From Simmondsia chinensis (taxonomy: Eukaryota > Streptophyta > Magnoliopsida > Caryophyllales > Simmondsiaceae): a stretch of 64,000 nt of DNA. The notes beneath the pieces are model-generated. The model saw nothing but the letters and a program-made list of their open reading frames with translations. It did not search any database and was not told the origin of the DNA. Shown piece after piece: positions 1-10,501 of this stretch; positions within the stretch are counted from its first letter, which is position 1; every line of letters starts with the position of its first letter. The DNA lies in assembly GCA_018398585.1 (NCBI GenBank), contig JAGTTD010000025.1, forward strand, positions 13,955,578 through 14,019,577. The letters are read 5' to 3'. A program made the position numbers and the translations under genes.

Positions 1-781
1 AATTCCACAGTTGGCTAAGTCTATTAAGTTTATCCGTTCTTTCTAATCTCAAGACATTCAAACCGAATAGAAGACTAAAATCATGCCATCATAACAAGAC
101 TTCTCAAGTATGCCCAAGACTAAAATACCGCGGTTTTATCAAGATAGTGCCTTAGAGTAGATCATGTTTTCCAATTAGAACATAAAAAAAATTGATTCTT
201 AGGCTATTCAAATCTAATTAAAGTAAACGAGCTAAAAAAAGAAGAAAAATTGCCTAAAAAGTATGAAGATAAGTTCTCAGTTTTTTCCCCTTCTTTTTTT
301 TTTTTCAAAATCTATAATAAAATTTAAAGAGACTAGCAACTATAGAAAATCTTTTTGTTGGTCGACACTATTTACATCCCCATATAAAGGCTCTGAACTT
401 TGGGAGGCACTAAAGTCGACTCTAAAAGACAAAACAAGAAAACTTTTTGAAAAATTTTGTTTAAAATTTTAAAATTGTCTCTCCACTCCCAAACTTAAAG
501 TTAACATTGTCCTCAATGTTAAAATAAAATATAAAGAATGAAGCAGTAGGTGAGGGATACTTCCCAAGTTTGAGGATTCTTATTTGATGGCGAATGTCAT
601 TACCGCGTTACCCTAAAACTTGTTTTAAAAACCTGTTTGAATAAAAAAAATAGATACAGAAACATGAAAAAATAATTAAAAAAGGAAAATAAAATAAAAA
701 AAGTAAGGAAAGGAACACTTTGGTTGCCTCCCAAAAAGCGCTTAACTTATAGTCATTAACTCAACTTTCTGATGATGATCT

Positions 782-1717
782 ACCCCGTGTCTTGAAGGAG
801 AATAAAGTTTCCTCCATCCCTCAACAACCATCTCCTTCCATGTATTTTCTTTGTATCCGTCTTTACACGACCACCTCCACCTTCTCTAATCTTGAGATCT
901 TTGAGCCTGATTCGCCACAACTTGAATTTCCTTTTCCGATCTCTTCTGCAATTTTTTACTGAGGCATCCATGGTTCCGAAAACCTCTGACCATGTTAGAT
1001 AAGCTCGACATTCTATTTCAATAAATGGTGGTGGTGGGTAGGTCAAGATAGGTTTGGTCATTGGTAGCCATGAGTCGACTAAGCGGGTTATGTCACATTG
1101 AGGTGGTTCTTCTAGTGTGCCTTCATCCCTCAATGCTTTGCCGTTAGTTTGCTTCCATAGGTCGGTTATGGTATTGCTAGGCAAGGAATCTTTAGACCTC
1201 TCAAAAAGTTCCTCTATTGTAGTCCCTACTAGAGGTTCTGGATTTTGGATGGAGGCTTTTTGACTTTTTAAATTAGCCATGGTTTCCATGTACTCCCTAA
1301 ATGTCTCTTTTAAGTCATATTTATTTTCTTGAGATGGATAAGTGGGTGACCAATGTGTTTCATGATGGTTCTAGGAAAGTTAGAAGGGTCTATCCATTCT
1401 TGACTATAAGTGCTAGAGTAGGGATTATACTAAGGTTGGTTATAATTTTAAATTTAGCTTTCTTGTTCAAAATCCCACAAGGAAAAGCTATTACCCATTT
1501 GACATTCCATACTAGCATGGTTACCTGTATAAAATTCACATTTAGGTGTACAAGCAGCAATTATGTCATCTATTTGTTTTTGAATTAGTGAGAGTTGAGC
1601 AGATAATATACTAATTTCACGAATGCTCCATTGTCTTTTCAATACAGCTTGATATTGAGGTCTCATAAAGTTGTAGCAAGCCGTCACTTTCTCTCTCTCT
1701 CTCTCTCTCTCTTTCAA
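782..1717 (-). pseudogene. gag remnant of the Athila-like element
   Basis: Minus-strand reading frames carry the C-terminal part of a plant gypsy gag. Around 1480-1570 is a zinc-knuckle-like run, CEFYTGNHASMECQ, in which the second cysteine is Tyr. At 1370-1430 is NPYSSTYSQEWIDPSNF, matching the NPYSNTYNPGWRNHPNF motif typical of Athila/Tat gag. A 169-codon open frame (780-1289) continues from this but soon loses resemblance to known gag. The N-terminal gag domain is absent and the frame changes at least once, so it is non-functional. Confidence 0.65.
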
Positions 1718-2313
1718 AATACAAAAAAAATGAATAAATAAACTTAAAAGTTAGAGAAAAATTAAAATTAGTGAAAAAGCTTAAAAATACAACAATCTTT
1801 GAAAACCAAGTTAAAATTAAGTAAACACAATTTTGAAAAGTTCAAAGATAACAAACTTAACTTTGAAAAACATATATAGGTGAATTAAAAGCTAAAATAA
1901 AGTTAAAATTAATTAGAAAACTTAAAAATGCCACAATTTAAAACAAAAGTTGAGAAAAACTAATTTTTTTTAAATAGGAAAAGGTGGTAGTAACACTAAA
2001 GTTTTAAAAATCTAAAAAATAACAATATTAAATTTACAAAATTTATCAAAGTGACTTTATAAGTAAAAGAATGATAAATATAAAGAGAAATTACAAGGAA
2101 AAACAATAAAATAACACAAAAATAAAAAAATTTAACCAAAATGCAGTTTTTTAGGGGGATATGCACATATGAATTTTTTTTTTTTTTTAGGAATTAGTTT
2201 TACAAATGAATGAAAGGAGATTTATTTTTCAAATTTTAAATAAAATTTACAAATTATTAATAATTTCAAATTAGTACTAAAACTAGGTGGTATCAATATC
2301 ACTCAAATATAGA

Positions 2314-2334
2314 CAATCCCCGACAACAGCGCCA
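2314..2334 (-). other. Primer-binding site (Athila/tRNA-Asp type)
   Basis: The minus strand reads TGGCGCTGTTGTCGGGG..., close to the TGGCGCCGTTGCCGGGG primer site shared by Athila-type retrotransposons. It lies 6 bp inside the LTR edge and fixes the element as minus-strand. Confidence 0.8.
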
Positions 2335-2340
2335 AAAATT

Positions 2341-3761
2341 TGATAATTTACTTGGTGTATGCTGTGCTAGTGCACTAAGTCGTATCAAGTAATAAAGAAT
2401 GAGTGGAGTATCATTCCCACAAAAATTGTTATTAAGCGAGTACCGATATTAGTAGTTTAGTGCTATTTGAAAGACCGAAAATTGAAGTTTTTGATATGAA
2501 CCAAAACAAAATGAAAATAACTAAAGATGGTTACTAATTTTTTATGGATTTTATGATTTAATAAGGTCCAAGGCATCCGATTTCACCTAGTTGAATTAAT
2601 ACGCCTTTCTATTCTTGGTATTCAGGTAGTTATTACATGTTGATGGTCGAAAACCCTAATTTATTAAATATTCTTTCTCAAACAACACTTAACATACTCT
2701 TTTACATATTAACCCACCACTCTCGTGCATGAATTTAAACAAGAAAAATAGTTTTAAATGTCTGTAGTTTTTATTTAAGACCACATAAATCGTGTTAATC
2801 TCTTTCGAGCATTCGCCCAATTTGTGGTGCTTATCACTTTAGCAATCATCATAAGTCTCATCTCGGACTCATTATGAATTAATATAGGGTTTGAATGGTG
2901 ATCAAGCATTTAAAACTCATGAAGAACAATGATAAAAACTTCAATAATGCAATAACAAGACATTGAATACGTTGAATTATAATAGAGCGTATATTACAAC
3001 TTAGGCTACACACAAAATTAGTTCAGGATAAATATAATATACAAAAAAACAAAGACAAAATTCATGAATTTAAAAGAAAAAAAAAGGATTGAAAGAACTT
3101 AAAAATACAAAATTGCAAACTAAACTTCCTTCCTCTCTTCTTCCTCTCCTTCCCTTAGTTTTTCTTTTTGTTCTTTTTTTCTTGACTTTGTATAAGATTT
3201 TTGTTGGATGAAGGATGCTCAAAACACTCCGAAATGAGTTATATTTATAGTTTTCCAAGGGTGGAGAATTGTGAATAAAATATTGAACAAAGTTGCTCCA
3301 CATTTGCTCATTGTTGCAGTTACCTTGGCAACTTGAATCCAATTGCATTATTTTATGTTTGTTTGCTTTTTCCACCACCCAAATCTTAGAACTCAACCAA
3401 GTTGCTGCTGGTCATGCAATATACAATGTATTTAAGCTATTTTGTTCATTAAAAGTTGCCGCCTAAATCAACTTGTTGCAACTTGTGCCATTTCTTGTTG
3501 GTTCATTGTATAACCGTGAGATTTGGATGAATTTCGCTAATATTTTTCTTTCATTTGATGTATCTTGCTTCTACTTGTTGATGTTAATGATAAAACCTAA
3601 CATAATTTAGCATAAAATGAGTGTTTTTGCAAAAAAAAAAAAAAAAGGACAATATGAGAGAAAAAGAGCAAAATTGAGTAAAAGCGATAAAATTTTGATG
3701 TAAAATAGTTAAAAATGATCCAAAAAAATATAAATAAATATATACTAAATTACAATTATCA
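2341..3761 (-). repeat. 5' LTR of the Athila-like element (1421 bp)
   Basis: On the plus strand the LTR opens TGATAATTTAC at 2341, right beside the primer site, and closes ACAATTATCA at 3761. It has TG...CA ends and an 8-bp perfect terminal inverted repeat (TGATAATT/AATTATCA). Beyond 3761 the sequence changes abruptly to the pseudogene-like region. The partner LTR and target duplication lie outside the window. Long poly-T and poly-A runs (3176, 3634) are internal. Open frames inside it show no protein similarity. Confidence 0.7.
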
Positions 3762-5600
3762 CCTACTTCCCCAAGCTTTGGCCCAAAGGCCCCTATGTTC
3801 CCACAGGTGGGGGGCTCTCTTGCATCTGTGAGCAGTTTGCTCGTCATGAAGTCCTCTTTCCCTCGAGATGGTACTTTGATCAATTTGTTGAGAGATTAAC
3901 ATATCCTTAACATAGGAAAGGGACTTAATGTACTCCCTTCAAGGAGAAAAACCTTTGTCCACATTGGTTTAGAAAGCTTGACCTTCACTGTGATGTCTCT
4001 ATGGATGCCAATTCACAGATCTAACAGGCAATCATGTGCCCTCAAGATCAATTTTTCTATCACCAAACTCATCATGGTGCAGAAACTTAGAGGCATGTGT
4101 TTGCCAGACAATTTGGAATGGTCTCAGATATTCCATTTCCCATCATAAGTGCCAAAAACCTTTAGTAGGCTAAGAGGATCTCCATTCAACTCCTTCAATA
4201 TAAAGAGCTTTGTGAGTTGGATCAAGAAATCAAATCTTTCTTTGGAGTTCAGAGGCGCCAAGTGGTATTTATTACCTTCCTTTAAGCTTGCAGGTCCCAG
4301 CTCGAGAGGAAGCCAGCCAACTACCATCAGGCCAACTCCACAAAAGGCAAAATCAGGTAAAGAGCCACCCATGAAGTATGCTTTAGTTTATTTTTGGGTG
4401 GTTATGAACAAAGACTAACCTTTGTCCTTGTTTTTAGAGTAGAAACTATTCAACAGACTCTTATGAGTGCTGAAACTAGGACGTTCACCCAAATGTTGCT
4501 AGAGGAATCCCCACAAGGAATTTCTCCACCAGCCTTCGAAGTTGGTGCCTCAAGGATGAAAAAGAAGAAGGATGTTCCCCCTACTCTCCCCACAGGAGAT
4601 ATTCATGCAGCAGAGGAGGAAAAGGATGAAGAGCCACCTATTTCACAAATTTTGAGCAAAAGAAGCACTAGGATTCCCAAACCAGAGGTATTAGTTTTCC
4701 TTAATCGGTGTCTCGTTCATCTTTTCAAAGCAGCTCCTAACTTGGCCTTTTTCATCCATAAGAAGTGCCTGCTCCAGTTGTTGTCAAGATACCAGATTCT
4801 CCACCTCAAGAAATTACACCAAAACTCAGATCAAAGTACTGAACCATTGAGCTTGAGTGTTAAAGAAGGACGTGACATGGCTACTTCCACTATGGAGTCA
4901 ATTATAAGCTATCCCTTCGAAGAGATTTCCTTTCCAATTACTCTAAACTAGGGCCTTATGTGTGCTCCATTCCTCCTTCTAGGAAACTCAATCTCCATTG
5001 AAAAAAATCTTTAAAGGTAAAATTCTATTAGCTGACTTCCTAACTCTTGATGTCTCAAACCACACTGGTTCTAACATGCATGCATTATTCCCAGAGGTTC
5101 CCTTCGAGGAAGATGTCCGTGTGGTATAAGAGCCAGCAGAAGTTCAAATGGACCAAATGCTAGCAGAAATTCCTCCTTTGCCTCAAGCTGAGGTTTAAGA
5201 GGTAACGATAGTCCCTCGGACCATGTTTGTCTTCCAAAGTTTAGATTTAATCTAACCCCTTTTGTTGTTAACCCTCTTACAGGTCACACCTCCAAAAACC
5301 ATTTGTTCGCCACGGCTAGGGGGGATGACCTCTCCACTAGAGAAGCTTGGAGCAAGTGGCAGGTTGGTCTTTCAACAACTAGATCAAGTATCCTCGAGAT
5401 TCTAGAGACTAAGAGAACTTCGACACCAACCCGTTTTGACCCTAGCTGAGAGGGCCACCTTTTAAGAAACTATGTCTTTGGTGAAGTCCTTAATGGAGGA
5501 TCTTAAGGTGGCTCTTGCAACTACTAGAGTACTCAAAGTCCTTGAGGAAGTACTTATGAACATGAACCATGAGGTCCTAATGCTCCTTCAGGAGAAGTGG
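3762..5600 (+). pseudogene. Decayed plant-mobile-domain (aminotransferase-like) gene
   Basis: A single plus-strand frame can be followed, with several stops, from 3763 to about 4430. It contains ARQFGMVSDIPFPI near 4100-4140, resembling the RVARQFG-QD-P signature of plant mobile domain (PF10536-type) proteins. From 4394 to 4690 it stays open with an acidic, Lys-rich segment and PPISQILSKRSTRIPKPE. A plausible intron (GT at 4688, AG near 4760) is followed by VPAPVVVKIPDSPPQE. Downstream to 5600 only fragments remain. The family assignment is from remembered motifs and is tentative; the pseudogene status (stops, frame changes) is directly visible. Confidence 0.42.
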
Positions 5601-5607
5601 CACTGCC

Positions 5608-6176
5608 ATGACTCTAGAGTTTCTAGGCTTAGGAATGCTAGCTAAACCATTGATAGACCTCCTTAAAATGGATGCATTTATGTGGTCAGAAGTAGCTCAA
5701 GAGGCATTCCATCGCCTGAAATTAGCTATGTATACAACACCTGTGTTAGCCATGCTTGATTTCAAATTACCATTCATCTTGAAAACTGATGCTACTAGCA
5801 AAGGAGTGGGAGCGATTCTATCTCAAGCAGGAAGGCCTATAGCTTTTTTGAGCCAAGCTTTGTGTCCAAAGAATTTGAGTTTGTCCATCTAAGAGAAGGA
5901 TACCTTGCCATCTTGTTAGCAGTTCAGAAATGGAGACATTATTTGGAGGGACATCACTTCAACATCAAGACTGACCACCAAAGCCTCAAGTATTTACTTC
6001 AATAAAAGCTAACTACTAGAGTCCAGCGTAAAGGTCTCATGATGATGCTGGGATAGGATTACTCAATTGAGTACAGGAGTGGAAGGGATAATGTTGTAGC
6101 GGATGCTCTATCTAGGGGCCAAGAAGAAGAGCTGCCTACAAGTTGCCATGCCATTTCAGTAGCTCTGCCCTCTTGG
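5608..6176 (+). pseudogene. RT connection and RNase H remnant of gypsy pol
   Basis: The frame begins FLGLGMLAKPLIDLLK, then FILKTDATSKGVGAILSQ with the first RNase H aspartate, then RPIAFLSQAL. After a stop at 5890 it continues EKDTLAILLAVQKWRHYLEG with the RNase H glutamate. HFNIKTDHQSLKYLL contains the TDH motif, and DNVVADALSR marks the end of RNase H. At least three in-frame stops (5890, about 6004, about 6052) inactivate it. In an intact element this domain degrades the RNA template during reverse transcription. Confidence 0.85.
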
Positions 6177-7190
6177 ATGGAAGAAGTACAACAGTCCTAT
6201 GAGGGGGATAGCTTTGGTCAAGATTACATCACTACTTTCAGTGTTAAGCCTACACCTAGTGAGGACTCTGGTGTGACCGTGAGCAATGGTGCAATTAGAA
6301 TCAGGGAGAAGATCTACATTGGCTCCAGTACCGATCTCAGGGAACAAGTCACTTTAGCTCTCCAAGCTTCATCTTGGGGAGGACACTCCGGTATTAAGGA
6401 CACTCAACAGTATTTCTATTGGACTGGCATGAAGAAAAGTGTGGGAGATTGTGTGCAAGTTTGTGAAGTGTGTCAACAGACTAAGAGTGATCATATTCCC
6501 TACCAAGGGTTACTTCAGCCTCTGCCTACTCTAGAAAGGGCTTGGCAACACATAAGCATCGACTTCATTGAACAGTTGCCTAAGTCTGAAGGGAAGGAAG
6601 TCATTTGGGTAGTGATGGATTGCTTCACCAAGTTTGGGCATTTCACTGGCCTTAATCATTCCATTTCAGCTGCCAAACTTGCTAAATTGTTATTGGATCA
6701 CATTTACAAACTTCACGGCTTACCTCAATCCATCACATTTGACAGAGATAGGTTGTTTACCAGCAATTTTTTTGTTTGCTTGGTTCCACCCTTGCCTTAA
6801 GTTGTTCTTATCATCCACAAAGGGATGGTCACATTAAAAGGGTTGATCAATGTATAGAGCAGTACTTGAAAGGCATGACTTTTTCACATCCTAAGTAGCA
6901 GCACAGTTGGTTTGCTTTGGCTGAGAATTGGTACAACACTCATGCTCATTCAGCCCTTAAGACAACACCCTTCAAGGCACTTTATGGCTGTGAACCACCT
7001 TCTTCCATAGGTCTTCAAGGAGCTGTTTTTGTAGTGACTAAATTTCATGATTTGCTAGAGCAAAGAAGATAGTTCATGCAACAGTTAAAGGATAACTTGC
7101 AATTGGCTGAATCACAAATGAAATATTTTGCCAATAGAAATAGAAGTGATAAATCTTTTTGCTATTGGTAATCAGGTTTACTTGAAATCG
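6177..7190 (+). pseudogene. Integrase remnant of gypsy pol
   Basis: A 207-codon open frame holds the zinc-binding HHCC domain: GGHSG then CVQVCEVCQQTK, with the usual first histidine replaced by Gln in LQASS. The catalytic core follows, with DFIEQLPKSEGKEVIWVV (first Asp) and TFDRDRLF (second Asp). A frame change near 6780 precedes YHPQRDGHIKRVDQ, where the catalytic Glu of the usual TERVNQ motif has been lost. The core continues to TTPFKALYGCEPPS and the C-terminal RSDKSF region with further stops. It is inactive by its missing Glu, stops and frameshift. Confidence 0.85.
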
Positions 7191-7199
7191 CAACCCTAC

Positions 7200-7582
7200 A
7201 GGCAATCTCTGTAGCAGTTCACAAGAATGTTAATCTCTGTGCTCGATACTTTGGGCCTTACAAGATTTTGGAAAAAGCTAAGAGCTATGGCTTATAGATT
7301 GGATTTACCACCAGATTCGTATGTGCGCCTGATGTTCCATAGGTCTCTCTTGAAGAAGCATATGGCAGATGGCGTGATCCACTCTACAGCACCACCAGTA
7401 GCTTCTAGCAATGGCATGATCTTGTATGAGCCTATTGCTATTTTCAATTCTAGGCATGTACAGCAGAAGGGTCGAGGAAGAAAAGAGGTTCTCAATCAGT
7501 GAGCTAATTTGGACAGCAAGCACGCTACTTGGGAGGACTTGAACTTCATCAAAGCCCAATTTCTTTTATTTCATTCTTGAGG
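7200..7582 (+). pseudogene. Integrase C-terminus and chromodomain
   Basis: After the GPYKILEK-like element, the frame reads FHRSLLKKHMADG, then a linker. A chromodomain-like end follows: RGRKEVLNQ, a stop, then ANLDSKHATWEDLNFIKAQF. The W-E-D-L...F pattern is the conserved end of plant chromovirus chromodomains, which target insertion to particular chromatin. Two stops break it. Confidence 0.75.
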
Positions 7583-7595
7583 CCAAGTATATTTT

Positions 7596-7606
7596 GAAGG
7601 GGAGGG
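7596..7606 (+). other. Polypurine tract
   Basis: GAAGGGGAGGG lies 3 bp before the TGTTATG start of the 3' LTR; it is the expected primer for plus-strand DNA synthesis. Confidence 0.8.
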
Positions 7607-7609
7607 TAT

Positions 7610-7981
7610 TGTTATGCTCAAGCCTAGTTATGGTCGGTTTTAGCTTGTTAACCTTGAGAATTGTGGTCTAAAAGCTGTAATTAGGAAATTAAGTTGAATA
7701 TGGTTTTGGTGGGAATGTTAGTTATGTAGTTGGCTTAATTCTTTGATAGTTCTTGGTTTGCAGCTGCGTGGGTGTGCTGTGCTAGATTATGTTCTTCTAT
7801 GTTTCCTTCCCTTATCTTAGCTAGCTTCCTTAGTATAAATAATTGATATTCCTTGTATTGCAGATTATGAATTAAAACATCTTGTTCTTCCTCCTCTCGA
7901 CCCTAATTCTCTCTATTTCTCATCTCCTTCTTCTACTTCTCATCTCACTTTATGATTCAAGATTGATCTTGAATCATAACA
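7610..7981 (+). repeat. 3' LTR of the chromodomain gypsy (372 bp)
   Basis: It begins TGTTATGCTCAAG immediately after the polypurine tract and ends GAATCATAACA. A TATA-like TATAAATAATTG occurs near 7834. LTRs at 37597-38018, 39754-40175 and 61483-61800 share the same ends (TGTT/TGTC...ATCATAACA) and belong to related families. Confidence 0.8.
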
Positions 7982-8871
7982 TGGACGTGATATTGCAATG
8001 TGAACTGACTGTTGGCTCCCTTATGGGAGACTTATGGGTCAATTTTTGGCCCGAATTTTGATCTCTACTGGCTACCTATGAGGCTTTCGTGTATCTTATA
8101 TTATTAAGGAGATCAGTGGAGGTTCCTGCATGTGAGAGTCGAGCTTCTACCTATTTGGGGTTTTGTTGATTTCAGGCCTTGACTAAGTGTTGCTGACCAT
8201 GTTTGGTGGATAGGTAACCTTTAGGGATATTAACAACCATATCGGTATGGGAGATGATTCGCAGTAGTAGGGACTTCTTTGGTTCTCATTGCACATTTAC
8301 AGTCTTTACTTCATTCTTTGGTTAGCCTCATGTGAGCTGTTATCGACACGTACAGACTTCTGAGACATCAACTTCAAGGCATTCAGGCTTCATTTGGGTT
8401 GTGCCATTCTGCTAATGAGTCACACAACCATCTCTTGTTCGCCTACACCTTCTCAGCTTCTATATTGACTGAGGTTTCTTCTAGCACATCCATTGCTTCA
8501 ACCACGTGTCCTTGGTATGAGCTGGTCATTTGGGCTAGTCGTCTGCTCCGTGGCCGCAAGATTGATCATTGTCTTTCTGCAACTCTTTATGTCCTCTGGT
8601 ATGAGCATAACCTGAGGATCAAGTGCTCTCTAACTAGACCTTCTTCTGTAGTGCCTGAGGAACTTACTCGTTTGGTCCGCAGTCATCTTATTGTTGCTCC
8701 TACGCTCCGTGATGCGCATTGCCAATCTCAACTTCTTCGGAGATGGGGAAATGAGCAGTAGATGATGTATGGCCTTTAGCCTTTGTTTTGGTTTTCCAGC
8801 TTGTTCATCCTTTTGGCCTTATTCGTTGTTTAGTTTGCTTCGTCTTGTCTTTTGACTTTGATGCTTTGATG
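7982..8871 (+). mobile_element. 3' part of an L1-type LINE
   Basis: This is the ORF2 tail and 3' UTR of a plant L1-like LINE. Its 3' UTR resumes after the TRIM at 8872-10400 and ends with a poly(A) run at 10484-10501. The 5' part is lost at the gypsy LTR junction (7981/7982). Stretch 7982-8400 shows only frameshifted traces. Confidence 0.6.
8399..8761 (+). pseudogene. LINE ORF2 C-terminus (zf-RVT-like)
   Basis: A 120-codon open stretch begins CHSANESHNHLLFAYTFS, the Cys...His pattern of the zf-RVT domain at the C-terminus of plant L1 ORF2. It then reads WYELVIWAS, LYVLWYEHNLRIK and LVRSHLIVA, which are usual tail motifs. It stops at 8761 where plant ORF2 normally ends. Reverse transcriptase and endonuclease domains are missing, so it cannot act. 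In intact LINEs this tail is thought to bind element RNA. Confidence 0.6.
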
Positions 8872-9334
8872 TGATGTAGCGCGTAAAGTGAAAATTTGGG
8901 AACGGGAAGGTTTAACAACCTTCCTTTCAATTTTATTACGAAAATAACAAAATAAGGGGAAAAAGGTGCTCCATTTCTCACAGCCCGAGAAAGAGACAAA
9001 ACCCTAGAAAATTGTTAATCAATTATGAAATTATGAAAAGCTCAATTAATCCTAGTCTTCCTCTTGCTTAAATAGAGAAACTAATTCATCTAAAATAAAA
9101 TACTTAAAAATTAAAAGATAAAAGCTGCTAATTGATCTAATCTAAACAACTATTAATTATATAAACAGCTAATAATTATCTCTTGATCTAAGCTATGCTA
9201 AAGTCTCATAATTGATGTTAACTTTCTCAATCCAGTTCACCTTTCGCATCGCTCCCCTCTATCCACGTCTCTTTCATCCCTCCAAGTAATCTATCTCGCC
9301 AAGAATTCAATCTGCCAAGCTACTGGTTGCATCA
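8872..9334 (-). repeat. 3' LTR of the TRIM (463 bp)
   Basis: Plus-strand ends are TGATGTAGCG...GTTGCATCA. It is collinear with 9937-10400, including the internal AAATAGAGAAACTAATTCAT block. Confidence 0.8.
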
Positions 9335-9922
9335 TCCACCCCGACCTGGATAGAATTCGCCCTCGAATTCGGCCACTTAGTCTTGAAGGTGGTAGGCAAT
9401 GGGAACGGAGACAATATAGGAGATCCATTTTGGGTCGTGGAAGAGTACTTCGATGTGAGCTTGTATTCTCGTGATCGAGGTTGAGTGGATGTGTTTTTTT
9501 GGTGGAGCTAATGTTGTCAGTTTTGGTGGGTTCGGTGGTGTCGTGTGGATGATAGGCAAGGTTGGTGTTTGTGGGATTATCAGTAGTGGTGGGGATAGGA
9601 TCTCAACATCCTCAAGTATCTCCTCAGCATAGATGGGCTCATCATAGATGGTCTCATCAAAGATTGGTGGAGAAGAAAAGTCGTGAATGGGGTCATCATC
9701 CTTTTCTTCCTTGTCACCCCCTGTCAGCGGGTATTGAGGCTATGTTCGTGGTGTTTGTTCGGGATTTTCCCCAGTTTAATCAAGCAATGCTCGATTCGCC
9801 AGAATCTCTCTTCTAAGTCCTCTAATCTCCTCTCAGGCTTCCATATATAATCACGATAAAAAAAATGTCTCTAATATCGGTGTACCTCTGTCACCCGTGG
9901 GCCATCTCAGAAGTCGTTCTGA

Positions 9923-9934
9923 GCTCTGATACCA
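9923..9934 (-). other. Primer-binding site (tRNA-iMet) of the TRIM
   Basis: The minus strand reads TGGTATCAGAGC, a perfect match to the plant initiator tRNA-Met primer site, 2 bp from the LTR. Confidence 0.85.
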
Positions 9935-9936
9935 AC

Positions 9937-10400
9937 AGATGCAACGCGTAAAGTGGAATTTTGGAACAGGAAGGTTCAACGGCCTTCCCTTTCAATTTTT
10001 ATTACGAAAATAGCAAAATAAGAGGAAAAAGGTGCTCAATTTCTCACAACCCGAGAAAGAGAGAAAGCCCTAAAAAATTGAAATCAAATCAGAAATTATG
10101 AAAAGCTCAATTAATCATAGTCTTCCTCTTACTTAAATAAAGAAACTAATTCATCTAAAATAAAAGACTTAAAAATTAAAATATAAAGTCTCCTAATCAA
10201 TCTAATCTAAACAACTATTAATTATCTAAACAACTAATAATTATCACTTGATCCAATCTAAGCTAAAGTCTCATAATTGATGTTAACTTTCTCAATCCGG
10301 TTCACCCTTTCGCGTCTCACCCCTCGATCCGCGTCTCTTTTATCATACCAAGTAACCTATCTTGCCAAGAATTCAATCCACCAAGATACGGGCTGCATCA
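9937..10400 (-). repeat. 5' LTR of the TRIM (464 bp)
   Basis: Matches 8872-9334 along its length with scattered substitutions; its inner edge adjoins the primer site. Confidence 0.8.
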
Positions 10401-10501
10401 TAATATAGGTCTTTTGACTATGACTTGGGGCTCATAGACCTATACATATATTTTCTCATATATGGTAATTTATTGCTGATGTATCAAAAAAAAAAAAAAA
10501 A
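10401..10501 (+). mobile_element. LINE 3' UTR end and poly(A) tail
   Basis: Resumption of the LINE 3' UTR after the TRIM, ending in about 18 A residues (10484-10501) preceded by ATGTATC. Confidence 0.5.

Larger units (their letters stand above)
1..2340 (-). mobile_element. Internal region of a non-autonomous Athila-like Ty3/gypsy element
   Basis: This is the inside of an LTR retrotransposon read on the minus strand; its 5' LTR is 2341-3761 and its 3' LTR would lie left of the window. On the minus strand, 721-752 reads AAGCGCTTTTTGGGAGGCAA and 481-520 reads GAGGACAATGTTAACTTTAA. Both motifs are familiar from the 3' non-coding region of plant Athila/Tat elements. They follow directly after gag remnants, with no protease, reverse transcriptase or integrase between, so the element could not move by itself. 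The rest of 1-480 and 1720-2310 is AT-rich leader or UTR without coding signal. A (TC)n run lies at 1686-1712. Confidence 0.7.
5608..7981 (+). mobile_element. Truncated chromodomain Ty3/gypsy retrotransposon
   Basis: This is the 3' two-thirds of a chromovirus-type element on the plus strand. The order is RT thumb and RNase H (5608-6175), integrase (6177-7190), chromodomain (7480-7580), polypurine tract (7596-7606) and 3' LTR (7610-7981). Everything upstream of the RT thumb (gag, protease, RT palm, 5' LTR) is missing; FLGL is joined directly to MLAKPL, omitting the usual TGYYRRF stretch. The element at 61483-64000 is the same family in the opposite orientation. Confidence 0.85.
8872..10400 (-). 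mobile_element. TRIM-type miniature LTR retrotransposon
   Basis: Two direct repeats of about 463 bp flank a roughly 600-bp interior with no gag or pol. Read on the minus strand, the right repeat (9937-10400) is the 5' LTR. A perfect primer site TGGTATCAGAGC (9923-9934) follows, then the interior, then a purine tract GGTCGGGGTGGA (about 9335-9347), then the 3' LTR (8872-9334). Such elements depend on enzymes from other retrotransposons. It sits inside the 3' UTR of the LINE. I could not find a matching 5-bp target duplication. Small reading frames in the interior look meaningless. Confidence 0.8.

Noticed and set aside
3584..3883. 99-codon minus-strand frame spanning 3761
   Set aside because: Crosses the LTR boundary and contains poly-Phe from a poly(A) run; not a gene.
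9923..9934. tRNA-related TGGTATCAGAGC segments (also 32999, 39741, 43963, 61214) as tRNA fragments
   Set aside because: Each adjoins an LTR edge; they are retrotransposon primer-binding sites.
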